In this document: positions 34,490-45,960 of the stretch, piece by piece
How positions within the stretch are numbered: the first letter of the stretch is position 1
Layout of the letters: each line of letters opens with the position of its first letter
NCBI GenBank assembly: GCA_963585895.1
Contig: OY757915.1
Coordinates: forward strand, 94,981,071-95,045,070
Reading direction: 5' to 3'
DNA length: 64,000 nucleotides
Source: Sepioteuthis lessoniana
Taxonomy: Eukaryota; Mollusca; Cephalopoda; Myopsida; Loliginidae
Program-made: the position numbers and the translations under genes
Notes under the pieces: model-generated
The model's input: the letters and a program-made list of their open reading frames with translations, nothing else
Database searches by the model: none
Told to the model about the DNA's origin: nothing

Positions 34490-36628
34490 AGAAACTCTTT
34501 CTAAGTGACAGTGATAGAAATAGTTTTCAGAGATTCCAGGAAGGAATATAAAATGGGAATATTCATGATTTAGTAAAAAAATAATTTTTCTATATAAAAA
34601 AAAATGAATAGATTTCAAATTTTATGCCAAAATTATGTTTCGCTCAGGATTAAGTTATCATATTTTTCATAATATTCTTGAAAAAGTATTTTTCCCAATT
34701 AGAGGTTTAGCCGAAATTTGTAAAAAAAGATCTTAACTTTCATTTTACATAATATAGCATATTTTAACTTTTATTATGGCGTAATATGGCGCAATTCTGA
34801 TTGTAAAAGAAAGAATTATATATAACCCTCTTTCTTTCCTTTCATTTTTTTCTCCTTTTACTTTAACTTTCTATGCTTCTGTGTCCTCTTTCTTCTATAT
34901 TACTTGATGTTCTTTCTCTTTTTTTTCAATTAATTCTCTTAACTTCTCTTTTCCAATGCTTTTTTTTTCTCTTTTTATTCTTTTCACATGAGCAGTGTCT
35001 CACCATCGTAACAACAGAATTTCTCAGTAGTGAGACCAAGTTACATTGTATTTTAGTTTATTTATATATTAACATTCTGTTCTCTTGAGCATGTTACCAT
35101 AACAACAGAATTTCTCTATAGTGAGACCAGGTTATATAACTAATATATATATGATTACATTGTATTATATATATATAAGTTTAGATTTTAGCCTAAATTT
35201 TAGTTTATACATATTAGTAGATTATTTACATAACCTTGAGCAAACCTTCTCCACTTGAAAAACTGTCACAACACAATTTTCCTTTTTCCATTTGATTTTG
35301 TGCTTAGATTAAGTTTGGTTTAGTGACTGTCATAAACTAAAACTGTAATTGGTTAACTTGTACAATTGTGTCTCTTGGTTTACACACTGCAGAGTGGGAA
35401 ATTATAATAATTCCCCTTTTTTTTTAAACTTCAGAACTGATCTCTGATAAGATCTAAAACTGATCTTCACTAATTCACTTTCATCTCTTAGAGCAATTCA
35501 TCAGCCTGTATTTATATTTATGACAGCCTATTCCATTTTAAAATAATGAAAGGATATGACCACACTAAGTGAATATACATTCAGCATTTGCTCTATACAA
35601 CAGTATATATATTTTTCATATACTCTGACTATGATTTAATTTGTAGATATCACAAATAAAATTAACAATCAACAGCCAATGAGATCAGGATTCTAACTGC
35701 AGTATTGTTTATAGTAAGGCTTCTCCTGAAGTTGATGCTAAGGTCAATTGAAATTTCTAGAGAATTGATAGGTAGTTGTAGTAGTACTTGCTTTAGCTCC
35801 CATCTTCACTCACTACAACTTTAAAGTAAAGGTGTGAGCCCCAAATTGGTAGGAAATTTTGTGTGTGAGGTAGGGGGTATAAGATAATCATAGATTAATT
35901 TATTTCTTCATATGAATAAAAATAGAACATCCAAAATATTCTTTATTATCCTATTTTTTTTATTTCTCTCTCTCTTCTCACAAAATTGTAACAGTTTTTT
36001 TTATTTAAAAAATTTTGATTCTTTTTTTCTTTTTTATCTTTTTTTTTTTTTTTTTTTTTCAATTGTTCATATCCTCAGGACTTTTCTGAACAGTTAACCA
36101 ATTCTCTGATCTGTTAAATCATTGAAAAAATTGTTGTTTTGACATTTAATATCTTTCAACACATGTAGGCAAGAGATATGGGTCAATAAAGTTGATTGCT
36201 CTTATTTCATGTCAATGTATATTCCTTATTTAGCCACCAAATTCATACAATTCATCTTTCTCATCTTTTTAATATGCTCATATATCTTCATATTACAGTT
36301 CATACAAACATACACTGAATATTGTTGTCTGTTTTCTGTTGTTTTTTTTTTTGTTGGAGGTTACTTTTATTTTCAAAATATTTTCATAAATCAAAAGTTT
36401 CAATACAAAACTGAAACACTATGCTAATATTTGAATTCATTCTTATCTTTTCATGATAATCAGATTGTATAAGTTAAATCTCTTAAAATATTGTTACCAA
36501 TTGTTATATTTTATTTCAACAAAACTGCTTGCATAACTTCAGATAAGTTAGATTCAAAATTGTTGATAACATATCACAATGTTTGGAATTTTACAGACAT
36601 ATCATAATTCCATATAATTGAGATAATG
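34490..36628. other. AT-rich sequence without genes
   Basis: A short direct repeat occurs at 34995-35035 and 35095-35130 (CACCATCGTAACAACAGAAT versus TACCATAACAACAGAAT, then TTTCTC and AGTGAGACCA). Small (TA)n runs are present. No exon-like segments are seen. Confidence 0.4.
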
Positions 36629-36640
36629 ATTTTTTTATAG

Positions 36641-36888
36641 GGGGGTGTTCTCGTGGTTTAATGGTTAAAGCGATGGACTGCGGGATCGTAGTAAGCAAGT
36701 TCGTACTCCAGTCGCGCTATTACGTTCACTTTCGGGCAAATACCCTTGGGAAAGGTATGAACCCCCTTATCCTCCCAGCTATGGGTTAAATAGTACCACG
36801 ACTGTTCTTCTAGGAGAATGGCTTTGGCATTAAATAACCTACAAAGGTTGATATGCCATTAAACAAAGAAACCAAACCAAACCAAACC
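36641..36888 (+). mobile_element. SINE family 1, full length and little diverged, with 11-bp target duplication
   Basis: One of the best preserved copies: GTGTTCTCGTGGTTTAATGG, GCGATGGACTGCGGG, GTTCGTACTCCAGTCGCGC, the CCCTTGGGAAAGGTATGAAC body and a CAAACCAAACCAAACC-type tail. ATTTTTTTATA at 36629-36639 is repeated at 36889-36899. High CpG content in the head and limited divergence suggest recent insertion. Confidence 0.95.
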
Positions 36889-36939
36889 ATTTTTTTATAT
36901 TTATCATTTTTCATTAATAATATTTTATTATTTAGTTTG

Positions 36940-37400
36940 GTAAGGCTTTGAACTACTTGGGTCTCTTAGTCCCGGTGCATAGTCAGATAGTGCAGTCTTA
37001 TGCCCATGCAGAAAGAATATGACAATCATCATCTGTCATAATAAATCCCCAGACAGGAAATGAAGCTGGGGGTGTAGATGATCCTGAGAATTTGAGGATT
37101 TTTGAAAAGACAGTTGAGATCGACTATTGAAGGTAGCGATTGAGCTTTTTGGGTCTGATCAGATCAGATCATATTTTTTGGGTCTCAACCGGCAAAGATG
37201 AATTGAGATCTTAAACACCGCAAGATGTGCTGTGCGCACCTGGGTGAAGGGGTTAGCATAGTATGGTTAACATAGGCTTTTAAAAATTGTCTCTCTCCTC
37301 ATGTTTCCAAGGACTGAAGCCAGAAATGAATAAACCTGTTCGTATCCAAAACACAGAGTCCGCTGGTATTTGTATTTGTATTACTGTTATTATTGAGATC
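36940..37400. other. GC-richer repeat-like block
   Basis: Includes GTCTGATCAGATCAGATC at 37153 and AATAAACCTGTTCGTATCCA at 37330, the latter like an LTR or processed 3' end. No terminal repeats or coding frame could be assigned. Confidence 0.3.
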
Positions 37401-37599
37401 TTTATGGTTATCCAACAATAACAGAGAATATAACATGAAGAATTGGCCAAGTTACAGCTAATTTAAACCAGCTTAAAAATCTGCATCAATAAAAAAAATT
37501 TATGAAAAGAAATGAAAATTTATCTTTTGGTAAGCTTCCTGGCTTTACAAACAAGAAGGTTTCAGTGTTAAATTTCAATTCAGTTTCTTGACATAAGTT

Positions 37600-38080
37600 T
37601 TCATCAGTGGGACTTGAGAACAGTTTTTCCTTCTCCTATACTGTTTTACTTATCTAGGAAGACCAGACTTTCCTACTATTGACCCATAACTGGAGGCAGA
37701 GGAATTAGGGGGACGTGAAATGCAAACTGCCCAATCCAATATCTAAACTCAACTAAGAAAGTTCATTTTATACAACAATTATCATTACATCACTAATGCC
37801 ATAAGAATATTCTTCAAGACAACCAAATAAATACAAACCAAAGAATATTCTAAGAAACATTTAAAAGCTGTTTCTTTAAAGTGTAATATTCAAATCCTTA
37901 TCACTTAGATTTCTGAGATAGGGAGTTATCATTTATAAACCATTGAGTATCATCCTCATTTTGGTTGTCATATTCACACAGTTTTGACCACTGCATTTTC
38001 CATAGTAACCTTAAGGCTGGAGGATACAGCAGCCAAAACATTGTAATAACCAAGATGAGGATCAAATAATTATTATTCTT
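37600..38080 (+). repeat. Duplicated repeat block, copy 1
   Basis: Shares with 38960-39430 the order CTGTTTTACTTATCTAGG / ACTGGTTTACTTATCTTG, ACCCATAACTGGAGGCAG, TGCAAACTGCCC, AGACAACCAAATAAAT, TTTCTGAGAT, and a nearly identical stretch from TTTTGACCACTGCATTTTCC to GGAGGATACAGCAGCC. The 3' half is a foldback-like element whose ends (TATCATCCTCATTTTGG and CCAAGATGAGGATCAAAT) are inverted repeats. Confidence 0.8.
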
Positions 38081-38959
38081 TTCAGTATAAGCCTGTTTTT
38101 GTATAGTATCTTAATTGCAGTATTATCTGCTGTGAGCTTACTCAAAAGTTAATGCTTAGGTCAATTAAAATTTCATGAGATTTGGTTGGTAGTAGTAATA
38201 TCATCTGATTTTGTTCACAACTCCACCATCTGCAATTTTATGATGATGGTGTCGGTTCGAATTATTAGGTAATCTCATTAGGATAATTGGGATAACCATA
38301 GTTTTCATTTCTTTATATAAGTCTGTTTACTCTTTCACATTGTCAAACAAGCCCTTCCACAGCCATACTCACATGCACATACCCTTAATGGTATTCCACA
38401 TGAGGGTTTTGTCTAAGTTGCCATGACTTCTGACATTACTGAACTATTTCAGCTTCTATTGTAGCAAAGAATATTACCCGAAGACCTACAAGGCTCTCAA
38501 CTTACCTCTTCATGAATTCTTTGGTCTTATGCTACAAGTAGGAAATTTAGAGCATCTTCTTCAGCAATTCATCTTGAATATCTGGATTTATGGAATATAA
38601 ACTTTTTATAAAAAAAAATATTCTGCAACCATAATTTAGTGTTTCTACTCAACTAAATGCAACCTAGTTTTTAATCTAAAAATAACTTTGACCTTTTGAC
38701 ATTCAACACTAACTGGGTTCACATCCTCTTGAAGATTGCAGTTCTGAGCCAACTGAAATGTATCCCTTTTGTATCTCTCTTGATGAATCAGAAGACACAA
38801 CGATCTTTTAAAGATTGAAATTACAATGGATCAACATCTCAGCTAAATCGATGGAATTATTTTTATCATTTTGGCTTACTTTTTTAAATTTGCATTTCCA
38901 TGGCAAGTAGGTTTTTATGGGTGAACTTGCTAGCTCCACATCCTCTGGTTTTGAATTCA

Positions 38960-39430
38960 GTTTTCCTTCGAGACTGGTTTACTTATCTTGAGAGATTTAG
39001 TTTATCCTACTATTAACCCATAACTGGAAGCAGGGGAATTCATGTGAAGTGAAATGCAAACTGCCCTATCCAAGATTTGAACTCAACTTATCAAGTTCAA
39101 TTCCGACAACAACAATTATTTTATCTAAATATTCTTTAAGACAACTATTATTAAGACGACAACAATTTTATCTAAATATTCTTTTAGACAACAATTATTT
39201 TATCTAAATGTTCTTTGAGACAACCAAATAAATCAAATACAAACCTAAGAATATTTTAAGGAACTTGGAAATTTCTGAGATGAGATAATATTTATAAACA
39301 TTGGATTATTATCCTCATTTTGGCTGTTATATTCACGCTGTTTTGACCACTGCATTTTCCATAGTAACCTTAAGGCTGGAGGATACAGCAGCCAAAACAT
39401 TGTTAACCAGAACGAGGATCGAATAATCAT
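38960..39430 (+). repeat. Duplicated repeat block, copy 2
   Basis: Second copy of the block at 37600, displaced by about 1.36 kb. It carries an internal triplication of ACAACAATTATTTTATC/TAAATATTCTTT (39108-39220). The foldback core ends in CCAGAACGAGGATCGAATAA, the reverse complement of its own start ATTATTATCCTCATTTTGG. Confidence 0.8.
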
Positions 39431-40080
39431 TATCATGATAACTAGAACACACATATATATATATTTAAATTAAATGTTATATCCACTGAAAGATTAAAAC
39501 AATAATTAAAAAACAGGATAAAATAAAATATTTATTGGTTGAGTGTCTCGTCTGAAGATTTGTGTTATGATAATGAGTTGCAGATTGTGATCTTATGTTT
39601 TTTTATATAGAGAATGATTAAAATGTAACTCCCTATTTTAAAATTCTTATTTTTATGATTATAAGTATTTTAAAATATGGAATTACTTTTCAATCATTCT
39701 TGATATGTTATATATATATATATATATCTGTGTGTGCGTAATTAATTTTTTGTAACTATTCTATAATTGTGATGATGGGGGAGGACCCAAATGATACAAT
39801 TTGCAAATAAAAAAAATATTACACAAACTGATATCCAGGAAAAAAATTCCTAAAAAAAAAGAAAAGACTAAAAACATACGTACTACTTGGAAATAATCAA
39901 CCAATAACGTATGCCAAGTCATTAAAAAGCACCAACAGAACTCCTTAGACTAAATGTAAGAGTGTTCAATATATAAAGTAGAGCAAAATATGAATGCCAA
40001 CTGAGTCAGAAAAAATCGGAATTGTCCAGATGATCTATTTAAGTGAAACGTAGGTAGATTTTTTCTGACTCTATTGGCAT

Positions 40081-40223
40081 ATATATATATATATATATAG
40101 TCATCTACAGACAGATCTGTTTCGTTCTATCAGAACTCATCAGTGTGGCTAGACAGTAGCTACCCATAGCTGGGATTGAAACCCGGTTTGACTCAAATGC
40201 CAAGCCGAAGCTTCTAACCATTC

Positions 40224-40245
<22 letters not shown>
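40081..40245. mobile_element. tRNA-like remnant flanked by (TA)n tracts, minus orientation
   Basis: Between (TA)n tracts at 40078-40099 and 40224-40242 lies TGGGATTGAAACCCGGTTTG, which read on the minus strand gives a box B-like GGTTTCAATCCCA. The segment probably represents a SINE on the minus strand. Confidence 0.45.
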
Positions 40246-40257
<12 letters not shown>

Positions 40258-40706
40258 TTGATTGATTAAACATATAAACTAAACTACTGAAAAGACTATT
40301 TTACTCACTTTCTAGCAATTGCTAGTTAGAATTCCATTACTTAAGTCGTAATTTAATAAAAATGAGTGAGTATGATGGAGTGAAGTTGATTGGGACAAGT
40401 GCTATGGTAAAGTTATCACCAGGAGAGCTAATGTGCCAAGAATTAATTTTGTAAACTGGTTTGCCTGCTGAACTTTGTTGTAAAAAAAAAACCTACATGG
40501 GTGGTTGGGATTAGGTTTCATTGAGTTTAATCTATCTCTACCTTTATGTGACACATGCTAAGTTCCAAGGATGAAGGTAAGTAGGTTGTTAAAATAGTAT
40601 TAACACGTAGAAGTCTTGATTAATAATGTTATTACAAAATTTTTTTTTTTAATTCAATGTCCTTGAATATCTAAAGATTCTGACTTCTGTCTTATAGAAG
40701 CATATG

Positions 40707-40752
<46 letters not shown>
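40707..40752. repeat. (CA)n(TA)n microsatellite
   Basis: CACACACACA followed by more than 30 bases of (TA). Confidence 0.95.
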
Positions 40753-40754
<2 letters not shown>

Positions 40755-40780
40755 AAGTTGCAATTTAATAATATAGGGGA

Positions 40781-41027
40781 GGGAGAGTTCTGGTGGTGGA
40801 GTGACTGAAGTGGTAGACAGCAATGTCATATGAAGCAAGTTAGAAGTCCAGTGACAATATTAGGTTCACTTTCAAACTAATACTCTTGGGAAAGGAATAA
40901 ACCTCCTGATTCCTTCCAGCTATGAGTTAAATAGTACCACTACTGCTCTTCTACAAGGATGGATTTAGCATTGAATAACTCATGACGGTTGATATGTGAT
41001 TAAACAAAGAAACTGAAACTGAACCAA
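40781..41027 (+). mobile_element. SINE family 1, diverged
   Basis: GAGTTCTGGTGGTGGAGTGA head, AAGCAAGTTAGAAGTCCAG, ACTCTTGGGAAAGG body, TTTAGCATTGAATAACTC 3' end, AACTGAAACTGAACC tail. About 8 bases (AATAATAT) are repeated on both sides. Confidence 0.8.
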
Positions 41028-41075
41028 AATAATATGCACAAGACAGGTGTCTCAGTAAAGGTATCACAGAGTGTG

Positions 41076-41280
41076 CAGCTGTTCACCTGTATAGTCATAA
41101 AAACATGTAGGTATGAGGAGGGTATATTTTACTTAGCTTTGTTCAGCTGTTCACCTGTATAGTCATAAAAACATGTAAGTATGAGGAGGGTATATTTTAC
41201 TTAGCTTTTCTCAGCTGTTCACCTGTATCGTCATAAAAACATGTAGGTATGAGGAAGGTATATTTTACTTAGCTTTGTCT
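41076..41280 (+). repeat. Tandem repeat, three copies of 68 bp
   Basis: CAGCTGTTCACCTGTATAGT starts at 41076, 41144 and 41212, each followed by CATAAAAACATGTAGGTATG and TATATTTTACTTAGCTTT. Copies differ by single bases. The flanks resemble the dispersed repeat at 42845-43085, so the triplication happened inside an older repeat. Confidence 0.95.
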
Positions 41281-41999
41281 ACTTCTCTATTTCTCTACTT
41301 TGTGTGATACATACCTTTTCTTGAATGTTAGTCATAGATTCAGAATTGCTTCCTTCTTACTAATATGTAGTTTGGAGTTTCTCAGAAAGGTGGCACTGTA
41401 AGCTAATACTAATTTGCATGGGTGTTATCTTAATAATGGTTGGCTCAATTTGAATAGCTGTTGTATTTATTGCTTCATAAACTGGATTTTTAAAAAAAAA
41501 GATGAATGAGCACTTAAGATTTTCACTCAGAAGTTATGTAGAAATATAAACTGAATTAACATTGGTCCTTGGATTCTCAAGTAACTTCTATGCTGAATTA
41601 TCACTGAAGATAAAAGTAGGTTGGTATTTATAACAGTATTTATATTTTATCTTCCTTAATTTCAATGTCTTTACTCATTGACCTTAAGGTAAAAATGTTT
41701 TTAAAATAGATTTGTTAAAGCTGTAAAATACAAGGACAAAATTTTGAATTATAAGAAATAAGATAAGTGAAAGTTTTTTGTTTGGCTTTTTATATCAAAC
41801 ATGCCTTTGACATTTTTACTTACTCTTGCTAATAGAGCAATTGCTTGGCTTTATAGAAAACAAATGGTTTACCTGAGAAAAAAACAAAAGAAAGAAAAAA
41901 GTAAAATAACATTTGGCTAGTTATATATATATATGTACCTCTCCCTCTGCACAAGCATGATACAACACAAGGTTATTTTTCTAAGTAGTGTTTAACAGG

Positions 42000-42150
42000 T
42001 TTGAATTCAGAGTTTTCCTTCTCTTAGACTGGTTGCCATACCAAAGTCAGAGAGTTCAGTCTGCCTACTATTTACCCATAGCTGGAGGGAGAATAATTGG
42101 ATTCATACTGAAATGCAAACAACCTCAGCCAGAATTTGAACTTTGATTAC
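42000..42150 (+). mobile_element. Third, diverged copy of the 37.6/38.96 kb repeat
   Basis: TTTGAATTCAGAGTTTTCCT, TAGACTGGTTGCCATACC, TTTACCCATAGCTGGAGG, TGCAAACAACC and TTTGAACTTTGATTA follow the order of the duplicated blocks upstream. The foldback part is absent. Confidence 0.6.
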
Positions 42151-42530
42151 CATATACCTTTCCTAAGATGGTGACCAATACACCAAGAATGCCTATGGGC
42201 TAATTATATAAACTAAATTATTTCTTGAAGATAATCCTCAAAAAAATTATTTTTTAAAAAAATCAATATATCTAATCAGGAAAATTTTATCTATTAATCT
42301 TTAAGAGGAAGGTGATTTTTTTTTTAAAAACCATTTCTATGAATGTACCTTGATAATGATTTCAAATAGTCTCTTGTTACTGACTATCCCTGTCAATACA
42401 TTCTTTTGTAGATGATTAAAAGAAATTTTAATATTCATATAGAAGTAGAAAAGCAGAACTAATATTATGGAGACTATATCAGGAATATTCCAAGAGTAGT
42501 AAATAAAGACTGTTGGAAATTATATCATAA

Positions 42531-42755
42531 AAGTATTCCTATAAAAGTATTAACATTTTTATATAGTATTCCTATATATAAATATTCCTTTTATATAGTA
42601 TTCCTATAAAAGTATTAACATTTTTATATAGTATTCCTATATATAAATATTCCTTTTATATAGTATTCCTATAAAAGTATTAACATTTTTATATAGTATT
42701 CCTATATATAAATATTCCTTTTATATAGTATTCCTATAAAAGTATTAACATTTTT
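42531..42755 (+). repeat. Tandem repeat, about 3.4 copies of 65 bp
   Basis: TTAACATTTTT markers lie at 42550, 42615, 42680 and 42745, exactly 65 apart. Each unit holds TATAGTATTCCTATATAT and AAATATTCC. The units are virtually identical, so the array is young. Confidence 0.95.
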
Positions 42756-43152
42756 GCTTTATTCTCATGTATATTTAAATCTTATAAAACAAACAAAAAA
42801 TACGGAATTGTTAGTAGCAATTTCAATTTTATTGTATTTCAGCAATAAGTAAAGAGCAATTTGCTGGGACAGGTGTTACAGCAAAATCATCTCAGGGATA
42901 GCTAATGCTCTAAGATTTTCATGACCTGATTTGACTGGTGACCCACATAGTAAAAGTATCTGTGCATGGGTATGAAGGAGTTAGACTTCACTTGACTCTG
43001 TCCGTTTATCTTTCTTCCTTCTTAGCACGACACATACTAAATCCCAAAAGTAGATAGGTAGTTACAATAGTATTAATGTGTGGATGTTTATTTGTTTTCT
43101 CTTTCACTTTGAGAAAAATCATCAACAATCCCAACATCCACAAAACAGCTAA

Positions 43153-43365
43153 TAGAACTGGGTTCAATCCTAGGTCAAGTCATACCAAAGACTCAAAAAA
43201 TGGTACTTGATGCTACCTTGCTTAACACTCAGCATTATAAGGTAAGGATCAAGGGTAAAGTGGAGTAACCCAGGGAAAGGAGTAGCACCCTCCCCAACAC
43301 CTTGGTGTAGTAGTTATCGAAAAAGGAGCCTTCGGGTCACCCTTGACAATGGTCGCCAACTTTAC
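43153..43365 (+). mobile_element. SINE family 2 inserted in the foldback left arm
   Basis: GGGTTCAATCCTAGG (box B), AATGGTACTTGATGC, CTTGCTTAACACTCAGC, GGGAAAGGAGTAGCACCC and TGGTCGCCAACTTTACTTA. The head before box B is missing. It interrupts an arm that is continuous on the opposite side of the foldback. Confidence 0.85.
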
Positions 43366-43419
43366 TTAGAATATTCAGACTATTGACCTCATCTTTATTG
43401 TTATAATCACAATGTTTCA

Positions 43420-43830
43420 GCAAGGACGCATGACATAGTGGATAAGTGTTGTGGCCCCGGAAAGGGTCACTAATAAAAATGCAAACACAGATATAAGATA
43501 ACAGATTATATTACACAAGAAAGATAGAGTTACATAGAAAAGGTAAGAAGTCCCGTACTGTTCAGATAACACCGATATTGATCTGCCCTTCTGGCAGTGA
43601 AATCTCTCAGTACTAATAACGGTGAAAAGAGTCCATTATGGTAAGATGGGTAAGGCTCCCACAACAATAAGGCATTTGGTTGGAAGGTGCTTCTGAGTGA
43701 AATCATCTGGAAGTTGCAGGTTCAATCCCAACAATTTGAAAGAATAACAAGGAATACTTACTATAACGTAACACTTGTACCCAGTTATGGCTAACAAAAT
43801 TGAAACCATGTACTCCTGTGGCTCAAATAA
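43420..43830 (+). mobile_element. SINE family 4 (tRNA-derived), interrupted
   Basis: Head GCATGACATAGTGGATAAG, interrupted at 43447-43666, then resuming with GGAAGTTGCAGGTTCAATCC (box B) and CACTTGTACCCAGTTATGG. The uninterrupted relative is at 61505-61640 and shows the same order without the gap. Confidence 0.75.
43447..43666. mobile_element. 220-bp LTR-like (TG...CA) insertion with 5-bp target duplication
   Basis: It begins TGTTGTGGCCCC and ends CTCCCACAACA, so the termini form an 8-bp inverted repeat with TG...CA ends. It is flanked by ATAAG at 43442-43446 and 43667-43671. The SINE it interrupts is known intact at 61505. This is the pattern of a short solo LTR or terminal-repeat-only element. 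AATAAA occurs at about 43473 on the + strand. Confidence 0.75.
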
Positions 43831-43908
43831 AGAGTTCAGTTTGAGATTCTCTGTAGACTCTTGAGTTCAAAATAAAACACGTTAAGAAGGCCGAAGGACA
43901 TATTGGCT

Positions 43909-44540
43909 GGTGGCAGAAAGAATAACAAATTATTTAGTGCAGGAATGGCTTTGGCCAATGGAGTTTGAAATTATACATTTCATCCAATGAGAATGACCGA
44001 TGCTATTCTGCCCGGACACCATAAAAGGCAGCGCTAACCATGCTCACCTTCTCTTTTTATCTCCCCTCCTTGCTGGCAGCAGGGTAAGACCTCTCTTTTC
44101 CTTTCCTCCTTGCTGGCAGCAAGGTAAGACCAGCCGACACAAGAGATAACATTTTTCTCTATTCTGGGACGATTCCAACAGCATACAGAGGGACATTTCA
44201 TCTTGAGAGAGCACATTAAAACATTTTTTCCTCTGTTTCCTTTAGGAAACCATTTTCTGGTTAATTATTTCTCCCTCCTAAACCAAATGGACCCCGAAGC
44301 ATCTGGCTAAGTACTATATTCCCACACAACCATTTACAACTGTCTTATTACCTTCTTTGACTCACGGCACAAGGAAAAACTTCCTCTCAAGCTGTCATTA
44401 AACTACTAGATTGAAAACCATCAATATCAACACCTTCATTATTTATTTTCTTTCTTTTAATATAACAAGAGGCAGCAGAACTCTACAACATCAACTGCCA
44501 CTTATGTTTAAATGGCAATATCATCTGCCCTCATGTTATA
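43909..44540 (+). mobile_element. 632-bp insertion with 4-bp target duplication, LTR-like content
   Basis: GGCT at 43905-43908 recurs at 44541-44544, and the empty site ATTGGCCAAAAC is visible (reverse complement) at the related foldback near 61385. The insert is GC-richer than its surroundings. It contains CATAAAAGGCAGCGC at 44030, a TATA-like element, and a 40-bp tandem duplication (CTCCTTGCTGGCAGCAGGGT at 44065, again at 44105). It lacks TG...CA ends, so class is uncertain. Confidence 0.55.
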
Positions 44541-44844
44541 GGCTAAAACATTATGATTATAACAATAAAAATAAGGTCAATAGTCTGAATATTCTAAATA
44601 GTAAATCTTATTAGTTGTTTTGTTGACGTTGGGATTGTTGATGATTTTTCTCAAAGTGAAAGAGAAAACAAATAAACATCCACACATTAATACTATTAGC
44701 AACAGGTCCATATTGTAGCAGCCCTCAATGGCAAACGTATTTGGTACCTTCATCACCAGCCAGGAGCCAAGAGCGACGAACACATGTGCTGAGATAAAAG
44801 GAACCAGGATCACACTATGTTCCTGCAGGCATTTTATCTGCAAA

Positions 44845-44960
44845 ACCTAACCCTACAAAACCAAACTCCACATAACCTAACCCTACAAAACCCTACATAA
44901 CCAAACCTTACAACCTAAACCTACAACCTTACCTAAACCTCACAAACCCTTACCTATCTT
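44845..44960. repeat. Degenerate C/A-rich tract resembling (CCTAA)n
   Basis: Irregular repeats of AACCTA, CCCTACAAAACC and CATAACC on the + strand. They recall telomere-type CCCTAA units but without a constant 6-base period. A run-out SINE tail of the AACCTAACC type is an equally good explanation. Confidence 0.55.
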
Positions 44961-45504
44961 TACTCTTATACACCTACCACCTATCAGAACATTTAACTCT
45001 TTTCGAACTCTTACAAATTCGTTGTTTGTTCCATTTGGGGTTTAAAACCCTGTTTGTTGTATATAAATTTTGTTACACAAAAAGTCGTTTGTCTCCTTTC
45101 TTCAAAAGCTGCCACCCATCTCCCTACTGCGGTCGAAGTACAGTTTATTCTTTTACAAAACATAGGAATTAAACCGGGCTTTTGGGGGCTTGTAAAAATC
45201 CCCATAGAAGAGGATGAGAAAATACAGTCACACCTATTAATAAGTGCAATCCAAATAATATTTTAGGAAAAGTTAATTTTCTTCATAACCAGCAAAGTTG
45301 AAAATAATGATTATCCAATAAGACAAAAAGATTGCATACTGCCAAGTTGGAAAAACATTCCAGCAACTGTTGCAAAACAAGTGAGATCAATGTCATCAGG
45401 AGCAAAAACTATTTGTAAAAAGATTAAGATGAACAAATAAATAAATAAGGCAGCTACACCAAATATTGATTTAAAATTATTGCTTTTTGCAGGGGTTTAC
45501 TTAC

Positions 45505-45960
45505 TTTTCGACTGTTATATATTCATATTTTTGGTTATAGAACTTCTATGCTGGAGGATCTAGTCATAAAAAAGTAAAGTTGGCAACTTTGGTCGAGGGT
45601 AACCCGAAGGTTCCCTTTTCAATAGCTACTACACTGAGGTGTAGAGGAGGGCACTACTCCATTCCCAGGATTGCTCCACTTTACCCTAGATCCTCATCTT
45701 ATGATGCTGAGGGCTAAGCAAGGTGGCATCAAGTACCATTTTTTGAATCTTTGGTATGACTCGACCTGGAATTGAACCCCGGTCTCTCGGACGATTGGCG
45801 AATGCCTAATAATATCCATTTTGATTGTATAATGTTCAAACAGAAATAAAATACTGTTATCTGCCATTTAGAAAAAAATTAACTTTTTTCATAAAAAAAG
45901 AAAGAAATTGCAAGAGGTATACATATTTATGGGTAATAGTATGGATATAAAAGATTTCTC
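45505..45960 (+). repeat. Dispersed repeat related to the 63.5-kb 3' UTR region, split by a SINE
   Basis: ATTCATATTTTTGGTTATAG at 45521 and, beyond the SINE, ATTTTGATTGTATAATG plus GAAATAAAATACTG and AAAAAAATTAACTTTT correspond to 63540-63735 (ATATTTTTGGTCATAGAG, ATTTTGATTGTAAGATGC, AATAATAAAATCCTG, GAAAATTAACTTTAG). Confidence 0.6.
45573..45810 (-). mobile_element. SINE family 2, minus strand
   Basis: Reading on the minus strand: GGCATTCGCCAATCGTCC, GACCGGGGTTCAATTCCAGG (box B), AATGGTACTTGATGCC, GGAGTAGTGCCC, GTGTAGTAGCTATTGAAAAG and AACTTTACTT. The tRNA-like head is present but lacks its first bases. Confidence 0.9.

Larger units (their letters stand above)
43061..44703. mobile_element. 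Foldback element, outer and inner inverted arms, with nested insertions
   Basis: The left arm 43061-43152 (GTTACAATAGTATTAATGTG to CAAAACAGCTAA) is the reverse complement of 44611-44703 with only a few mismatches. After a SINE inserted in the left arm, complementarity resumes: 43366-43419 (TTAGAATATTCAGACTATTG, TTATTGTTATAATC) pairs with 44547-44600. The right arm is continuous, so total arm length is about 150 bases. The interior carries a family-4 SINE head, a 220-bp LTR-like element and a 632-bp insertion. Related smaller foldbacks lie at 60210 and 61303. Confidence 0.85.

Noticed and set aside
41076..42755. CRISPR-like array from regularly spaced repeats
   Set aside because: The units are contiguous tandem repeats without unique spacers, and the genome is animal.
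44577..44843. Minus-strand hydrophobic frame resembling a membrane protein
   Set aside because: Half of it lies in the foldback right arm, which is non-coding on the opposite side. No exon borders were found.
44845..44960. Interstitial telomeric repeat
   Set aside because: The CCTAA-like units have no constant six-base period and fit a SINE A/C-rich tail equally well.
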